The notes under the pieces are model-generated. The model was not told where the DNA came from and made no database searches. It was given only the letters and a program-made list of their open reading frames with translations. A stretch of 64,000 nucleotides of DNA, from assembly GCA_039805905.1 (NCBI GenBank), contig JBDIVM010000014.1:45912-109911 (forward strand), in the 5' to 3' direction. Position numbers and translations under genes: made by a program. The stretch comes from Thermohalobaculum sp039805905 (GTDB lineage Bacteria; Pseudomonadota; Alphaproteobacteria; Rhodobacterales; Rhodobacteraceae). Shown piece after piece: positions 16,479 through 24,688 of the stretch; position 1 is the first letter of the stretch; each line of letters opens with the position of its first letter.

Positions 16479-17735
16479 ATGACCACCGCCGCCCGCACCC
16501 GCACCGACCCCGCGCTGTTCACGCCCGTGCTGATCGGCGGCGCGCTGATCCTGATGCTGAGCTTCGCCGTCCGCGCCTCGTTCGGCGTGTTCCAGATCCC
16601 GATTGCCTCGGAATTCGGCTGGCCGCGCACCGAATTCTCGCTGGCGATCGCCGTCCAGAACCTGGCCTGGGGCATCGGCCAGCCGGTCTTCGCCGCGATC
16701 GGCGAGCGCTTCGGCAACCGCCGCGCGATCGTGATGGGCGCGCTGGTCTATGCGCTGGGCCTCGTGCTCTCGGCCTCGAGCACCACGCCCGGCCAGATGC
16801 AGCTCTGGAACGTGCTGATCGGCTGCGGCATCGCCGGTACCGGCTTCGGCATCATCCTCGGCATGGTCGGCCGCGCCGCCTCGGCCGAGAACCGCTCGAT
16901 GACGCTCGGCATCGCCACCGCCGCCGGCTCGGCCGGGCAGGTGATCGGCGCGCCGGTGGCCGAGGCGCTGCTGGCGCAGATGCACTGGAGCGCGGTATTC
17001 ATCGTGTTCGCGGCCGTGGTGCTGGGCTCGCTCGCCTTCCTGCCCCTGCTGCGCGCCCCGCGCGCCGCGGCACAGGCCGATACCGGGCCTGGCATGGCCG
17101 AGGTGGTCGGCCGCGCCGTTCGCGACCCGAACTATGTGCTGATCTTCCTTGGCTTCTTCTCCTGCGGCTACCAGCTCGCCTTCGTCACCGCCCATTTCCC
17201 GGCCTTCGTCACCGAGATGTGCGGCCCGATCGGCGCCGACAGCCTGCTGTCCGGCATGGGCATCACCACCACCTCGCAGCTCGGCGCCTGGTCGATCGGG
17301 CTGATCGGCATCGCCAACATCGCCGGCACCATCGCCGCGGGCAAGCTCGGCCAGTACTTCCCGAAGAAGAACCTGCTGGCGCTGATCTACACCGGGCGCA
17401 CGGTCCTGGCCGCCTGGTTCATCCTGATGCCGATGACGCCCCTGACGGTGATCGCGTTCTCGCTCGGCATGGGCTCGCTCTGGCTCGCCACCGTGCCGCT
17501 GACCTCGGGGCTGGTCGCCCACATCTACGGGCTGCGCTACATGGGCACGCTCTACGGCATCGTGTTCCTCTCCCACCAGCTCGGCAGCTTCCTCGGCGTC
17601 TGGATGGGCGGCGCCTTCTACGACCTCTACGGCTCCTACGAGGTGGTGTGGTGGGTCGGCGTCGGGGTCGGCGCCTTCTCGGCCATCGTCCACCTGCCGA
17701 TCCGCGAGCGGGCGGGCGTGCTGCAGCCGGCCTGA
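16479..17735 (+). CDS. MFS transporter (oxalate/formate antiporter-like branch)
   Basis: A 418-residue major facilitator with about 12 hydrophobic helices. The first helix region is F-T-P-V-L-I-G-G-A-L-I-L-M-L-S-F-A-V-R-A-S-F-G-V-F. Between helices 2 and 3 lies G-E-R-F-G-N-R-R-A, the MFS A motif. The early sequence SFGVFQIPIASEFGW is typical of monocarboxylate/oxalate-formate type MFS proteins; the real substrate is unknown. ATG 16479 is used; an alternative lies nearby. It is divergent from zapE, with 174 bases between the starts. A small membrane-protein gene follows after 71 bases and may be co-transcribed. Confidence 0.88.
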   Translation: MTTAARTRTDPALFTPVLIGGALILMLSFAVRASFGVFQIPIASEFGWPRTEFSLAIAVQNLAWGIGQPVFAAIGERFGNRRAIVMGALVYALGLVLSASSTTPGQMQLWNVLIGCGIAGTGFGIILGMVGRAASAENRSMTLGIATAAGSAGQVIGAPVAEALLAQMHWSAVFIVFAAVVLGSLAFLPLLRAPRAAAQADTGPGMAEVVGRAVRDPNYVLIFLGFFSCGYQLAFVTAHFPAFVTEMCGPIGADSLLSGMGITTTSQLGAWSIGLIGIANIAGTIAAGKLGQYFPKKNLLALIYTGRTVLAAWFILMPMTPLTVIAFSLGMGSLWLATVPLTSGLVAHIYGLRYMGTLYGIVFLSHQLGSFLGVWMGGAFYDLYGSYEVVWWVGVGVGAFSAIVHLPIRERAGVLQPA

Positions 17736-17806
17736 GCGGCGGGCGTTCCCCACCGGGCTCGTTTCGTGTATCCTCGCAGCCGGGGCTTGCGGGTGCGGGA
17801 CGCGGG

Positions 17807-18277
17807 ATGAAGATCACCGAGAGCACCGACCGGCGGCTGGTGGTCGAGCATCGACCCTGGTTCTTTTGCGGCATGCTCTGGCTGATGGGGCTGACGGCGC
17901 TCTACTCCGCCGTCACCGGCGCCAGCATCAGCGGCTGGGCCGAGCGGCTGCTGGTGCTCGTGCTCGGCCTCGGCACATGCTTCGCCGCCTGGTACTGGTT
18001 CGCCTTCCTGCGCATCACCTTCGACCGCGACCGCGGCCAGGTCGAGCATCTGGCCCTCCGCCCGTTCGGCTCGCAGTGGAAATGTCTCGACCTCGCGAAG
18101 GTCCGCCGAGCCCGGCTCGAGGCGGACTGGAGCGACGGCGCCCGCCTGACCGGCCTTGTGCTCGACACCGAGGATGGCCCGGCGAAGCTCGAATACGGTT
18201 ACACCAGTACCGACCGCACGCAGATCGAGGCTGCGATCAATGCCTGGCTGGAGAGCAGGCGCGGCCGCGACGCTTAG
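17807..18277 (+). CDS. Small membrane protein with two transmembrane helices
   Basis: A 156-residue protein I cannot assign to a named function. Two hydrophobic helices (around residues 18-38 and 45-66, including LLVLVLGLGTCFAAWYWFAF) form a hairpin. A soluble beta-rich C-terminal part follows (RITFDRDRGQVEHLALRPFGSQW...), with the look of small PH-like membrane proteins. ATG 17807 begins MKITESTDRRLVVEHRP and directly follows CGCGGG; the much longer frame to 17219 is an artefact. It lies downstream of the MFS gene and ends 12 bases before the stop of the convergent universal stress protein gene. Confidence 0.75.
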   Translation: MKITESTDRRLVVEHRPWFFCGMLWLMGLTALYSAVTGASISGWAERLLVLVLGLGTCFAAWYWFAFLRITFDRDRGQVEHLALRPFGSQWKCLDLAKVRRARLEADWSDGARLTGLVLDTEDGPAKLEYGYTSTDRTQIEAAINAWLESRRGRDA

Positions 18278-18289
18278 CCGGCCACAGGC

Positions 18290-19093
18290 TCACCGCACCA
18301 CCAGCACCGAGCAGGGCGTGTGCAGCGCCACATGCGCGGCGTTCGAGCCGATCAGGTAGTCGGTGAAATGCGGGTCATGCGACCCCATCACGATCAGGTC
18401 CGCCCCGATCTCCTCGGCGGCATAGCGGATCTCGGCCGAGATCGACCCCCCCAGTCGCAGCAGACCCGCGATCTCGCCCGGCGCACCGTGCTTCGCGAGG
18501 AAGGCGTCCATCCTGGGCTGGTAGTCGGGCGGCGGATTGCCGGCCTCGTCGATCACGACGGGCTGGATGCTGATCACGGTCAGCGCGGCGGCCTCGGCGC
18601 GGACCAGCCCCTTTGCCACCTCCATCGCCATGGCCGAGGTTTCCGGATGGTCGAGATCGACCGGGGCGAGCAGTTTCCTGTACGTCGGCAATCGCCCCTG
18701 CCGCACGACCAGCACCGAGCAGGGCGCGTGCAGCACCACATGGGCCGCATTCGACCCGATCAGGTAGTCGGTGATCCGCGGATTGTGCGAAGCCATCACC
18801 ACCAGGTCGATGCGCCGGTCCTCGATCGCCTCGATGATCCTCCCGCTGATCGACCCGCCGACCCTGATGATGCCGTTGATCTCCGTGTCGCCACGGACGC
18901 CGGCGAGATAGGCGTCGAGTTCGGGCTCGTAGTCCTTCGGGCTGCGCTCGAGATCCTCCGGCCAGGCCGGTACCACGCTGATCACGCTCAGCTGCGCGCC
19001 GTCGCGCCGGGCGAAGTGCCGGGCGACCGCCACCGCCCTCTCGGCCGCGGCGGCGTCGGCCAGATCCACGGGGACGAGGATGTGCTTGTACAC
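18290..19093 (-). CDS. Tandem universal stress protein (two UspA domains)
   Basis: A 267-residue cytoplasmic protein made of two UspA domains, about residues 1-130 and 131-267. Each domain ends in the nucleotide-binding pattern, the first as I-G-S-N-A-A-H-V-V-L-H-A-P-C-S-V-L-V-V-R and the second almost identically. Each also holds D-L-V/I-V-M-A/G-S-H-(N/D)-P, with ITDYLIGSNAAH and FTDYLIGSNAAH. The near-identity of the two domain ends, visible in DNA around 18300-18410 and 18710-18820, suggests an internal duplication. Members bind ATP or other ligands and support stress survival; the specific role is unknown. An MFS gene lies 83 bases upstream on the same strand. Confidence 0.92.
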   Translation of the reverse strand: MYKHILVPVDLADAAAAERAVAVARHFARRDGAQLSVISVVPAWPEDLERSPKDYEPELDAYLAGVRGDTEINGIIRVGGSISGRIIEAIEDRRIDLVVMASHNPRITDYLIGSNAAHVVLHAPCSVLVVRQGRLPTYRKLLAPVDLDHPETSAMAMEVAKGLVRAEAAALTVISIQPVVIDEAGNPPPDYQPRMDAFLAKHGAPGEIAGLLRLGGSISAEIRYAAEEIGADLIVMGSHDPHFTDYLIGSNAAHVALHTPCSVLVVR

Positions 19094-19175
19094 GGCTACC
19101 CTCCCTTCGGCCTTGCCGGTATCCTGTGGCAGCCTGCATGCGGGCCGCCTTGATCGGAATCAAGCCGCGGCGGAG

Positions 19176-20423
19176 TCAGGACGCGCCGTCCCCCAGCCGG
19201 CCGAGCGCACGCCCCAGCGGCGGCAGGAGCGGCAGTGTCAGCGCCGTCAGGCCCGCCATGACCAGCATGGTGACGCCGAGCCCGAAGGCATCGCTCACCA
19301 GCCCGAGAGCCAGAGCGGCGGCCACCGAGGCGAGATTCGAGCTGGTGTAGATCAGCGAGAACCCTCGCGCCTGCCGCTCGGGCCGGAAGATGTCGGTGAC
19401 GGTCGCATAGACGACCGAGGACGAGCCCTGCAGGAAAACCCCGAGCACCGGCAGGAGCGCATAGCCGGCGCCGACCGGCAGCCAGACCACCGCCAGGATG
19501 CCCGCAACCGTCAGCGCCTGCACCAGGACCAGCGAGGGCACGACACCCAGCCGCCGGGCCAGGAAGCCGCAGGCGAACTTGCCGACCACGCCGCCCGCCA
19601 GCGTCAGCACGACAGCGAGCGCGGCGAGCCCCAGCGCGACGCCACGCTCGATCATCAGGAAGGCGATGAAGATGCCGAAGCCCGACTGCACCATCGAATC
19701 GAGGAAGTTCACGGCGCAGAGGCTGACGAAGGCGGCGCGGCTGCGGATGCCCCAGCCGGGCAGGCCGCCCGTCGCCCGGCCGCGCGCGGCCACCCCCGCC
19801 ACCGGCCGCGCGCCCACACCTGCATGCGTCAGCAGCACCGCCGTCAGCGCTGCCAGGCCAAGGGCTGCGGCGGCATAGCCGAGCGAGATCGCCTGCCAGC
19901 CGATCCCGATCCCGGCCATCGCCGTGAACAGCCCCGACATCGCCAGCTTGCCGATGTCTCCGGATGCGTTGTAGGTGCCGAGCGCCGGCCGCCGCCCGCG
20001 TCCCGGAAAGGCCGCCGCGATGATCGCCGAGGAAAGCGTGTGCTGGAACGCCGCGCCCACCCCGGCGAGGCCGAGGCTGACCAGGATCGCCCCGAAGCCC
20101 GCCGCCTGCGACAGCCAGAGATACCCCGCCCCCACGGTCACCAGCCCGAAGACCAGCGGCAGCCGTTGTCCAAGCCGCTCGGAAACCAGCCCCGAGGGGA
20201 TTTCGAGCAGGCTCATCGCCACGAGGTTGGCCGCCTTGACGAGACCGACCTGGGCATAGCTCAGCCCGAAGGCCTGCGCGATCAGCGGCAGCAGGACATT
20301 GACCGTGCTGGTCAGCCCGTCCTGCAGGGCGTGCACACCGCAGCAGGCAGTGAGCGCGAGCCCCGGCCGCCTGCCGCTCTCCGGCCCGCCGGCCGCCGCG
20401 ATGGAATCGGTCTGTGTCATCAT
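19176..20423 (-). CDS. MFS transporter
   Basis: A 415-residue major facilitator with 12 predicted helices. The loop after helix 2 reads G-L-V-S-E-R-L-G-Q-R-L-P, a variant of the MFS A motif. The helix-1 segment H-A-L-Q-D-G-L-T-S-T-V-N-V-L-L-P resembles fosmidomycin-resistance-type and other multidrug/sugar-like exporters with an early Q-D/H-D pair. Substrate is unknown. It lies upstream of the tandem universal stress protein gene on the same strand and could be co-transcribed with it. It is divergent from ffh with 208 bases between the starts. Confidence 0.87.
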   Translation of the reverse strand: MMTQTDSIAAAGGPESGRRPGLALTACCGVHALQDGLTSTVNVLLPLIAQAFGLSYAQVGLVKAANLVAMSLLEIPSGLVSERLGQRLPLVFGLVTVGAGYLWLSQAAGFGAILVSLGLAGVGAAFQHTLSSAIIAAAFPGRGRRPALGTYNASGDIGKLAMSGLFTAMAGIGIGWQAISLGYAAAALGLAALTAVLLTHAGVGARPVAGVAARGRATGGLPGWGIRSRAAFVSLCAVNFLDSMVQSGFGIFIAFLMIERGVALGLAALAVVLTLAGGVVGKFACGFLARRLGVVPSLVLVQALTVAGILAVVWLPVGAGYALLPVLGVFLQGSSSVVYATVTDIFRPERQARGFSLIYTSSNLASVAAALALGLVSDAFGLGVTMLVMAGLTALTLPLLPPLGRALGRLGDGAS

Positions 20424-20523
20424 GACAGATTTGTGACAGGGCCCGCGCGAAGGCGAGCGGTTTTCGCGGACGGGCCCGCCCCGGATTGACTTTCCGGCGC
20501 CCCGGGGCTATCTCGCGGCCATC

Positions 20524-20545
20524 CCGGAAGTGACTTCGCTTCCGG
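20524..20545 (+). other. Hairpin in the leader of ffh
   Basis: A perfect 7-bp stem (CCGGAAG / CTTCCGG) with an 8-base loop lies about 90 bases upstream of the ffh start, followed by further GC-rich sequence. It could be part of the 5' untranslated region. I see no T-run and no resemblance to the conserved signal-recognition-particle RNA loop. Confidence 0.4.
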
Positions 20546-20631
20546 TCCCGGGAGAGCCTGGGATCGCCGCCGGTCAGCGCGTCGCGCCCACCGGCGCGCT
20601 TCTTGTTTTGGCCGGCCGCGGAGAGAGACCC

Positions 20632-22143
20632 ATGTTCGAGACCCTGCAGGAACGCCTCTCCGGCGCCCTCGAGAAGCTCACCGGCAAGGGTGCGCTGACC
20701 GAGGCCGACGTCGCGGCGGCGCTGCGCGAGGTCCGGGTCGCGCTGCTCGAGGCCGACGTCTCGCTCAGCGTCGCCCGCGACTTCATCGCCAGAGTGCAGG
20801 AGAAGGCGACCGGCACCGCGGTGCTGAAATCGGTCACGCCCGGCCAGCAGGTGGTGAAGATCGTCCATGACGAGCTCGTCGCCGTGCTCTCGGGCGGCGA
20901 CGAGGCTCCCGCCCGGCTCCGCATCGACACCCCGCCCGCAACGATCCTGATGGTCGGCCTGCAGGGCTCGGGCAAGACCACCACGACGGGCAAGCTCGCG
21001 AAGCGGCTCGCCGAGCGCGACGGCAAGCGCGTGCTGATGGCCTCGCTCGACACCCGCCGCCCGGCCGCCATGGAGCAGCTCCAGGTGCTCGGCGCCCAGA
21101 TCGGCGTCGATACCCTGCCGATCGTCGCCGGCCAGGACCCGGTCGGCATCGCGAAGCGGGCGAAGCAGCAGGCCACCCTCGGCGGCTATGACGTGGTGAT
21201 GCTCGACACCGCCGGCCGCATGCATGTCGACGACGCGCTGATGGACGAGGTTGCCGCCGTGCGCGACGCCGCGAAGCCGAACGAGACGCTCTTGGTCGTC
21301 GATGGCCTCACCGGCCAGGACGCGGTCAACGTCGCCACGCAGTTCGACGGCCGCATCGGCATCTCCGGCGTGATCCTGACACGGATGGATGGCGACGGCC
21401 GCGGCGGCGCGGCGCTCTCGATGCGCGCGGTTACCGGCAAGCCGATCCGCTTCGTCGGCATGGGCGAGAAGCTCGACGCGATCGAGGAGTTCCACGCCGC
21501 CCGCGTCGCCGGCCGCATCCTCGGCATGGGCGACATCGTCTCGCTCGTCGAGAAGGCGCAGGAGACGATCGAGCAGGACGAGGCCGAGCGGATGATGAAG
21601 CGGTTCCAGAAGGGCCGCTTCGACATGAACGACCTCAAAGGCCAGCTCGAGCAGATGCTGAAGCTCGGCGGCATGCAGGGCATCATGGGCATGCTGCCCG
21701 GCATGGGCAAGCTCTCGAAGCAGATGGCGGACGCCAATATCGACGACCGCATCCTCAGGCGCCAGATCGCCATCATCAACTCGATGACCAAGGTTGAACG
21801 CCGAAGCCCCGACCTGATGCAGGCGAGCCGCAAGAAGCGCGTCGCCGCCGGCGCCGGGCTCGAGGTCTCCGAGGTCAACCGGCTGCTCAAGATGCACCGC
21901 CAGATGGCGGACATGATGAAGAAGATGGGCAGGATGGGGAAGAAGGGCCTGATGCGCGGCGCCCTCTCGCAGCTCTTCGGCAAGGGCGGCATGAACCCCG
22001 CCATGATGGGCGGGCCGGCTGATGCCGGCGGCCCCGCCGCACCATCCGCGGGCGGCCTTCCGCCCGGTTTCCCCGGCCTGGGCGGCCCGGCCGGCGGGCT
22101 CCGGCTGCCGCCGGGCCTCTCCGGCCTCGGCAGGAAAAAATGA
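20632..22143 (+). CDS. ffh: Signal recognition particle protein Ffh
   Basis: The SRP54 homologue, a GTPase that binds signal sequences of nascent membrane proteins and docks to FtsY; 503 residues. The N domain (MFETLQERLSGALEKLTGKG) is followed by the G domain: P-loop V-G-L-Q-G-S-G-K-T-T-T, D-T-R-R-P-A-A-M-E-Q, D-T-A-G-R and T-R-M-D-G-D-G-R-G-G. The methionine-rich M domain contains GGMQGIMGMLPGMGKLSKQM. The C-terminus ends in a Gly/Pro-rich tail. ATG 20632 begins the conserved protein. It heads the operon that runs to rplS, and its stop overlaps the first acetyltransferase gene by four bases. Confidence 0.97.
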   Translation: MFETLQERLSGALEKLTGKGALTEADVAAALREVRVALLEADVSLSVARDFIARVQEKATGTAVLKSVTPGQQVVKIVHDELVAVLSGGDEAPARLRIDTPPATILMVGLQGSGKTTTTGKLAKRLAERDGKRVLMASLDTRRPAAMEQLQVLGAQIGVDTLPIVAGQDPVGIAKRAKQQATLGGYDVVMLDTAGRMHVDDALMDEVAAVRDAAKPNETLLVVDGLTGQDAVNVATQFDGRIGISGVILTRMDGDGRGGAALSMRAVTGKPIRFVGMGEKLDAIEEFHAARVAGRILGMGDIVSLVEKAQETIEQDEAERMMKRFQKGRFDMNDLKGQLEQMLKLGGMQGIMGMLPGMGKLSKQMADANIDDRILRRQIAIINSMTKVERRSPDLMQASRKKRVAAGAGLEVSEVNRLLKMHRQMADMMKKMGRMGKKGLMRGALSQLFGKGGMNPAMMGGPADAGGPAAPSAGGLPPGFPGLGGPAGGLRLPPGLSGLGRKK

Positions 22144-22670
22144 GCGCGCGCGCCGTGACCGCCATCCCCACCCTGAACACGCCGCGCCTGATGCTCCGAG
22201 CGCCCCGGCTCGAGGATTTCGGCGCCTATGCCGATTTCTTCGCATCCGAGCGCGCCGTGCTCGAGCGCGGGCGGCGCGACCGGGTGGGGGCGTGGAAGGA
22301 ATTCGCCACCGTGGTCGGCCAGTGGGCACTGCGCGGCTATGGCGGCTTCGCGATCGTGGACCGCAGCAGCGGCGCCTATCTCGGCGAGGCGGGCATCTTC
22401 CACGACCACGGCTATCCGGAGCCCGAGATCGGCTGGATGGTCGTACCCGCGGCCGAGGGCAAGGGCATTGCCCACGAGGCAGCACTCGCCGTCCGCCGCT
22501 GGGCCTACGACACCCTCGGGCTCAGCACGCTGGTCAGCTACATCACGCCCGGCAACTCTCGCTCGATCCGCCTCGCCGAGCGCCTCGGCGCCGTGCCCGA
22601 TCTGGCGGCTGCGCGGCCCGACCCGGGCGACCTCGTCTACCGCCATCCCGGACCCGAGGTGCTGGCATGA
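22140..22670 (+). CDS. GNAT acetyltransferase (RimJ/RimL-like), first of a tandem pair
   Basis: A 176-residue GNAT-fold acyltransferase. L-N-T-P-R-L-M-L-R-A-P-R-L-E-D-F is the RimJ/RimL-type N-terminus. G-W-M-V-V-P-A-A-E-G-K-G-I-A-H-E-A is the acetyl-CoA-binding Q/RxxGxG/A equivalent, and I-T-P-G-N-S-R-S-I-R-L-A-E-R-L-G-A is the conserved C-terminal segment. Such enzymes acetylate protein N-termini, polyamines or drugs; the substrate is unknown. The ATG overlaps the ffh stop (ATGA), and its own stop overlaps the next, paralogous gene in the same way. Confidence 0.9.
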   Translation: MSARAVTAIPTLNTPRLMLRAPRLEDFGAYADFFASERAVLERGRRDRVGAWKEFATVVGQWALRGYGGFAIVDRSSGAYLGEAGIFHDHGYPEPEIGWMVVPAAEGKGIAHEAALAVRRWAYDTLGLSTLVSYITPGNSRSIRLAERLGAVPDLAAARPDPGDLVYRHPGPEVLA

Positions 22671-23194
22671 ACGCTGCCGCCGACATCCCGGTGCTGGAAA
22701 CCGCGCGCCTGACGCTCCGCGCCCCCCGGGTCGAGGACTTCGGCCCCTACTCCGGCTTCTGGGCCTCGGACCGCTCGGTCTGGGAGGACGGCCCGCTCGA
22801 CCTCGATTCCGCCTGGAAGGAGTTCGCCTCCGCCGCCGGCCTCTGGGCGCTCAGGGGCTATGGCGCCTGGTCGGTGGTGGACCGTGCCACCGGCGCGTAT
22901 CTGGGTGAGGCGGGGCTGTTCCAGCCGGTCCACTACCCCGAGCCCGACATCGGCTGGATGGTGGTCGCCGGCGCCGAGGGGAGCGGCATCGCCCACGAGG
23001 CGGCGCTCGCCGTGCGCGACTGGTGCTACCGGGTGCGCGGGCTGACGCTGCTGATGAGCTACATCGACCCCCGCAACACCCGCTCGATCCGTCTCGCCGA
23101 GCGCCTCGGCGCCGCCCGCGACGACACCGCACCCCTGCCCGAGGGCGAGTTCTGCGTCGCCTACCGCCACCCCGGTCCGGAGTTTCTGGCATGA
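22667..23194 (+). CDS. GNAT acetyltransferase, second of a tandem pair
   Basis: A 175-residue paralogue of the preceding gene, clearly alike through the whole length. It carries LETARLTLRAPRVEDFGPYSGFW, G-W-M-V-V-A-G-A-E-G-S-G-I-A-H-E-A-A-L-A-V and I-D-P-R-N-T-R-S-I-R-L-A-E-R-L-G-A. ATG 22667 overlaps the previous stop by four bases, and its own stop overlaps the chorismate mutase start by four bases. The pair probably arose by tandem duplication followed by divergence. Two active-site regions have diverged, which suggests different substrates. A longer frame back to 22022 is an overlap artefact. Confidence 0.9.
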   Translation: MNAAADIPVLETARLTLRAPRVEDFGPYSGFWASDRSVWEDGPLDLDSAWKEFASAAGLWALRGYGAWSVVDRATGAYLGEAGLFQPVHYPEPDIGWMVVAGAEGSGIAHEAALAVRDWCYRVRGLTLLMSYIDPRNTRSIRLAERLGAARDDTAPLPEGEFCVAYRHPGPEFLA

Positions 23195-23487
23195 CTGACG
23201 ACGCCACGCGCGCCCAGGCGCTCTTGAAGGACCTGCGCCACTCGATCGACAACCTCGACGCGATCCTGGTGCATACGCTCGCCGAGCGGTTCCGCTGCAC
23301 GCAGGAGGTCGGGCGGCTGAAGGCGGAGCACGGGCTGCCCCCGGCGGACCCGGCCCGCGAGGCGCGGCAGATCGCGCGGCTCGAGAGGTTGAGCGAGGAG
23401 TCCGGCCTCGACCCGGATTTTGCGAAGAAGTTCATGCGCTTCATCGTCGATGAAGTGATCCACCACCACGAACGACTGCAGAAATAG
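23191..23487 (+). CDS. Chorismate mutase (AroQ type)
   Basis: A 98-residue all-helical AroQ-class chorismate mutase (chorismate to prephenate, the step to Phe and Tyr). The N-terminal helix reads L-R-H-S-I-D-N-L-D-A-I-L-V-H-T-L-A-E-R, with the catalytic Arg and the D-x-x-L-x-x-L pattern. E-V-G-R-L-K-A-E carries the second catalytic Lys. The C-terminal helix is F-M-R-F-I-V-D-E-V-I-H-H-H. The length is right for a free-standing domain. It overlaps the upstream acetyltransferase stop by four bases and sits 43 bases before rpsP. A chorismate mutase in the ffh-rplS block is a known arrangement in Rhodobacterales. Confidence 0.93.
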   Translation: MTDDATRAQALLKDLRHSIDNLDAILVHTLAERFRCTQEVGRLKAEHGLPPADPAREARQIARLERLSEESGLDPDFAKKFMRFIVDEVIHHHERLQK

Positions 23488-23530
23488 CCCCATCCTCGGG
23501 GCAAATGGCTGAGATCAAGGAGACAGACCC

Positions 23531-23920
23531 ATGGCCATCAAGATCAGACTCTCGCGCGGCGGCACGAAGAAGCGCCCCTATTACCGCATCGTCGCGGCCG
23601 ACAGCCGGGCGCCGCGCGACGGCCGCTTCATCGAGCGGCTCGGCACCTACGACCCGCTGCAGCCGAAGGATTCGGAGAAGCGGGTGAAGATCGACATCGA
23701 GCGCGTTCAGCACTGGCTCGGCCAGGGCGCGCAGCCGACCGACCGCATCTCGCGCATGCTCGAGGCTGCGGGCGCGCTTCCGGCCAGGGCCCGCAGCAAT
23801 CCGAAGCGCGCGGTGCCGGGCGAGAAGGCCCGCAAGCGCGCCGAGGAGAAGGCGGCAAGGGCGGCCGCGCCGGCCGCGGAGGCCGCCGCGGGCGATGCCA
23901 CCGGGGGCGCCGCGGAGTAA
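23531..23920 (+). CDS. rpsP: 30S ribosomal protein S16
   Basis: Ribosomal protein bS16, 129 residues. The N-terminus MAIKIRLSRGGTKKRPYYRIV is diagnostic, followed by RDGRFIERLGTYDP. The C-terminus carries an Ala/Glu/Lys-rich tail of about 45 residues beyond the conserved domain, common in alphaproteobacteria. The start has AAGGAGACAGACCC upstream. It is one of the genes of the ffh-rplS operon. Confidence 0.98.
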   Translation: MAIKIRLSRGGTKKRPYYRIVAADSRAPRDGRFIERLGTYDPLQPKDSEKRVKIDIERVQHWLGQGAQPTDRISRMLEAAGALPARARSNPKRAVPGEKARKRAEEKAARAAAPAAEAAAGDATGGAAE

Positions 23921-23946
23921 TCCCGGCGCGCCGGAGCCCGGGACAC

Positions 23947-24111
23947 ATGTTCACCCTCCTCCGCCTCTGCCTGCTGATCGCCGCCTTCCTCGCCGGCTTC
24001 AAGCTGCATGGCTGGCTGGCCGCGGATGCCTGTCTCGACCTAGGCGGCCGGTGGGCGCGGGGCGCGGGTGTGATCGGCACGGGCTTCTGCGTCCGGCCGA
24101 GATCCGGGTAG
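23947..24111 (+). CDS. 54-residue membrane-anchored small protein
   Basis: A short frame between rpsP and rimM, ATG 23947 to TAG 24111. The sequence opens M-F-T-L-L-R-L-C-L-L-I-A-A-F-L-A-G-F-K-L-H-G-W-L and goes on to D-A-C-L-D-L-G-G-R-W and G-F-C-V-R-P-R. One hydrophobic N-terminal helix and two cysteines in a short tail suggest a single-pass or secreted peptide. I recall similar short open frames at this place in related bacteria, but cannot confirm this here. It starts 26 bases after rpsP and ends four bases before rimM, so it fits the operon spacing. Function unknown. Confidence 0.7.
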   Translation: MFTLLRLCLLIAAFLAGFKLHGWLAADACLDLGGRWARGAGVIGTGFCVRPRSG

Positions 24112-24115
24112 CGCG

Positions 24116-24688
24116 ATGCCTGGGCCGGAACAGCGGCGCGTCTGCGTCGGCGCCATCGCCGGGGCCTTCGGGGTCCGCGGCGAGGCGCGGCTGAAGTCGT
24201 TCTGCGCCGATGCCGAGGCGATCGCCGCCTATGGCCCGCTCTCGACGGAGGACGGGGGGCGCAGCTTCACCGTCCAGATCACCCGCCCGGTCAAGGGCGG
24301 GCTCGCCGCCCGGCTCTCCGGGGTCGACACCCGCGAGGAGGCCGAGGCGTTGAAGGGTACCCGGCTCTATGCCGACCGGACGCGGCTCCCGGCCCTGCCG
24401 GACGACGAGTTCTACCACGCCGATCTGATCGGCCTTACCGTGATCGACACCGGCGGGGCCGAACTCGGCCGGGTGACGGCAGTCCACGACCACGGCGCGG
24501 GCGACCTGCTGGAAATCGCTACCCCGCACGGAAAATCCGTGCTGATTCCTTTCACCCGTGCTGTAGTGCCGACGGTGGACCTTGCTGCTGGGCGGATCGT
24601 CGCCGACCCGCCCGCGGGCATGTTCACGGAGGGCACGTCCGCGCAGACGCCGCCCGGCGGGGCGGAGCGGGAGGACGACGAGACATGA
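24116..24688 (+). CDS. rimM: 16S rRNA processing protein RimM
   Basis: Ribosome maturation factor needed for assembly of the 30S head, binding protein S19; 190 residues. The N-terminal RimM domain reads R-V-C-V-G-A-I-A-G-A-F-G-V-R-G-E-A-R-L-K-S-F. The PRC-barrel half contains YHADLIGLTVIDTGGAELGRV and ends with V-L-I-P-F-T-R-A-V-V-P-T-V-D. The C-terminus adds a short acidic tail. The stop overlaps the next start by four bases. The position between rpsP and trmD is the classical one. Confidence 0.96.
   Translation: MPGPEQRRVCVGAIAGAFGVRGEARLKSFCADAEAIAAYGPLSTEDGGRSFTVQITRPVKGGLAARLSGVDTREEAEALKGTRLYADRTRLPALPDDEFYHADLIGLTVIDTGGAELGRVTAVHDHGAGDLLEIATPHGKSVLIPFTRAVVPTVDLAAGRIVADPPAGMFTEGTSAQTPPGGAEREDDET

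Noticed and set aside
17219..18277. 352-codon version of the small membrane protein
   Set aside because: The first 196 codons overlap the MFS gene in another frame. The protein starts at ATG 17807.
20424..20631. Signal recognition particle RNA gene in front of ffh
   Set aside because: The conserved GGAA-tetraloop and asymmetric-loop sequence were not found. Only a plain hairpin is present.
19096..22485. 1129-codon frame on the minus strand across the MFS and ffh genes
   Set aside because: It is antisense to ffh, whose protein is certain, and overlaps the real MFS gene in another frame. Composition is Arg/Gly/Ala-rich with no family motif, a common effect of high GC on stop-codon scarcity.
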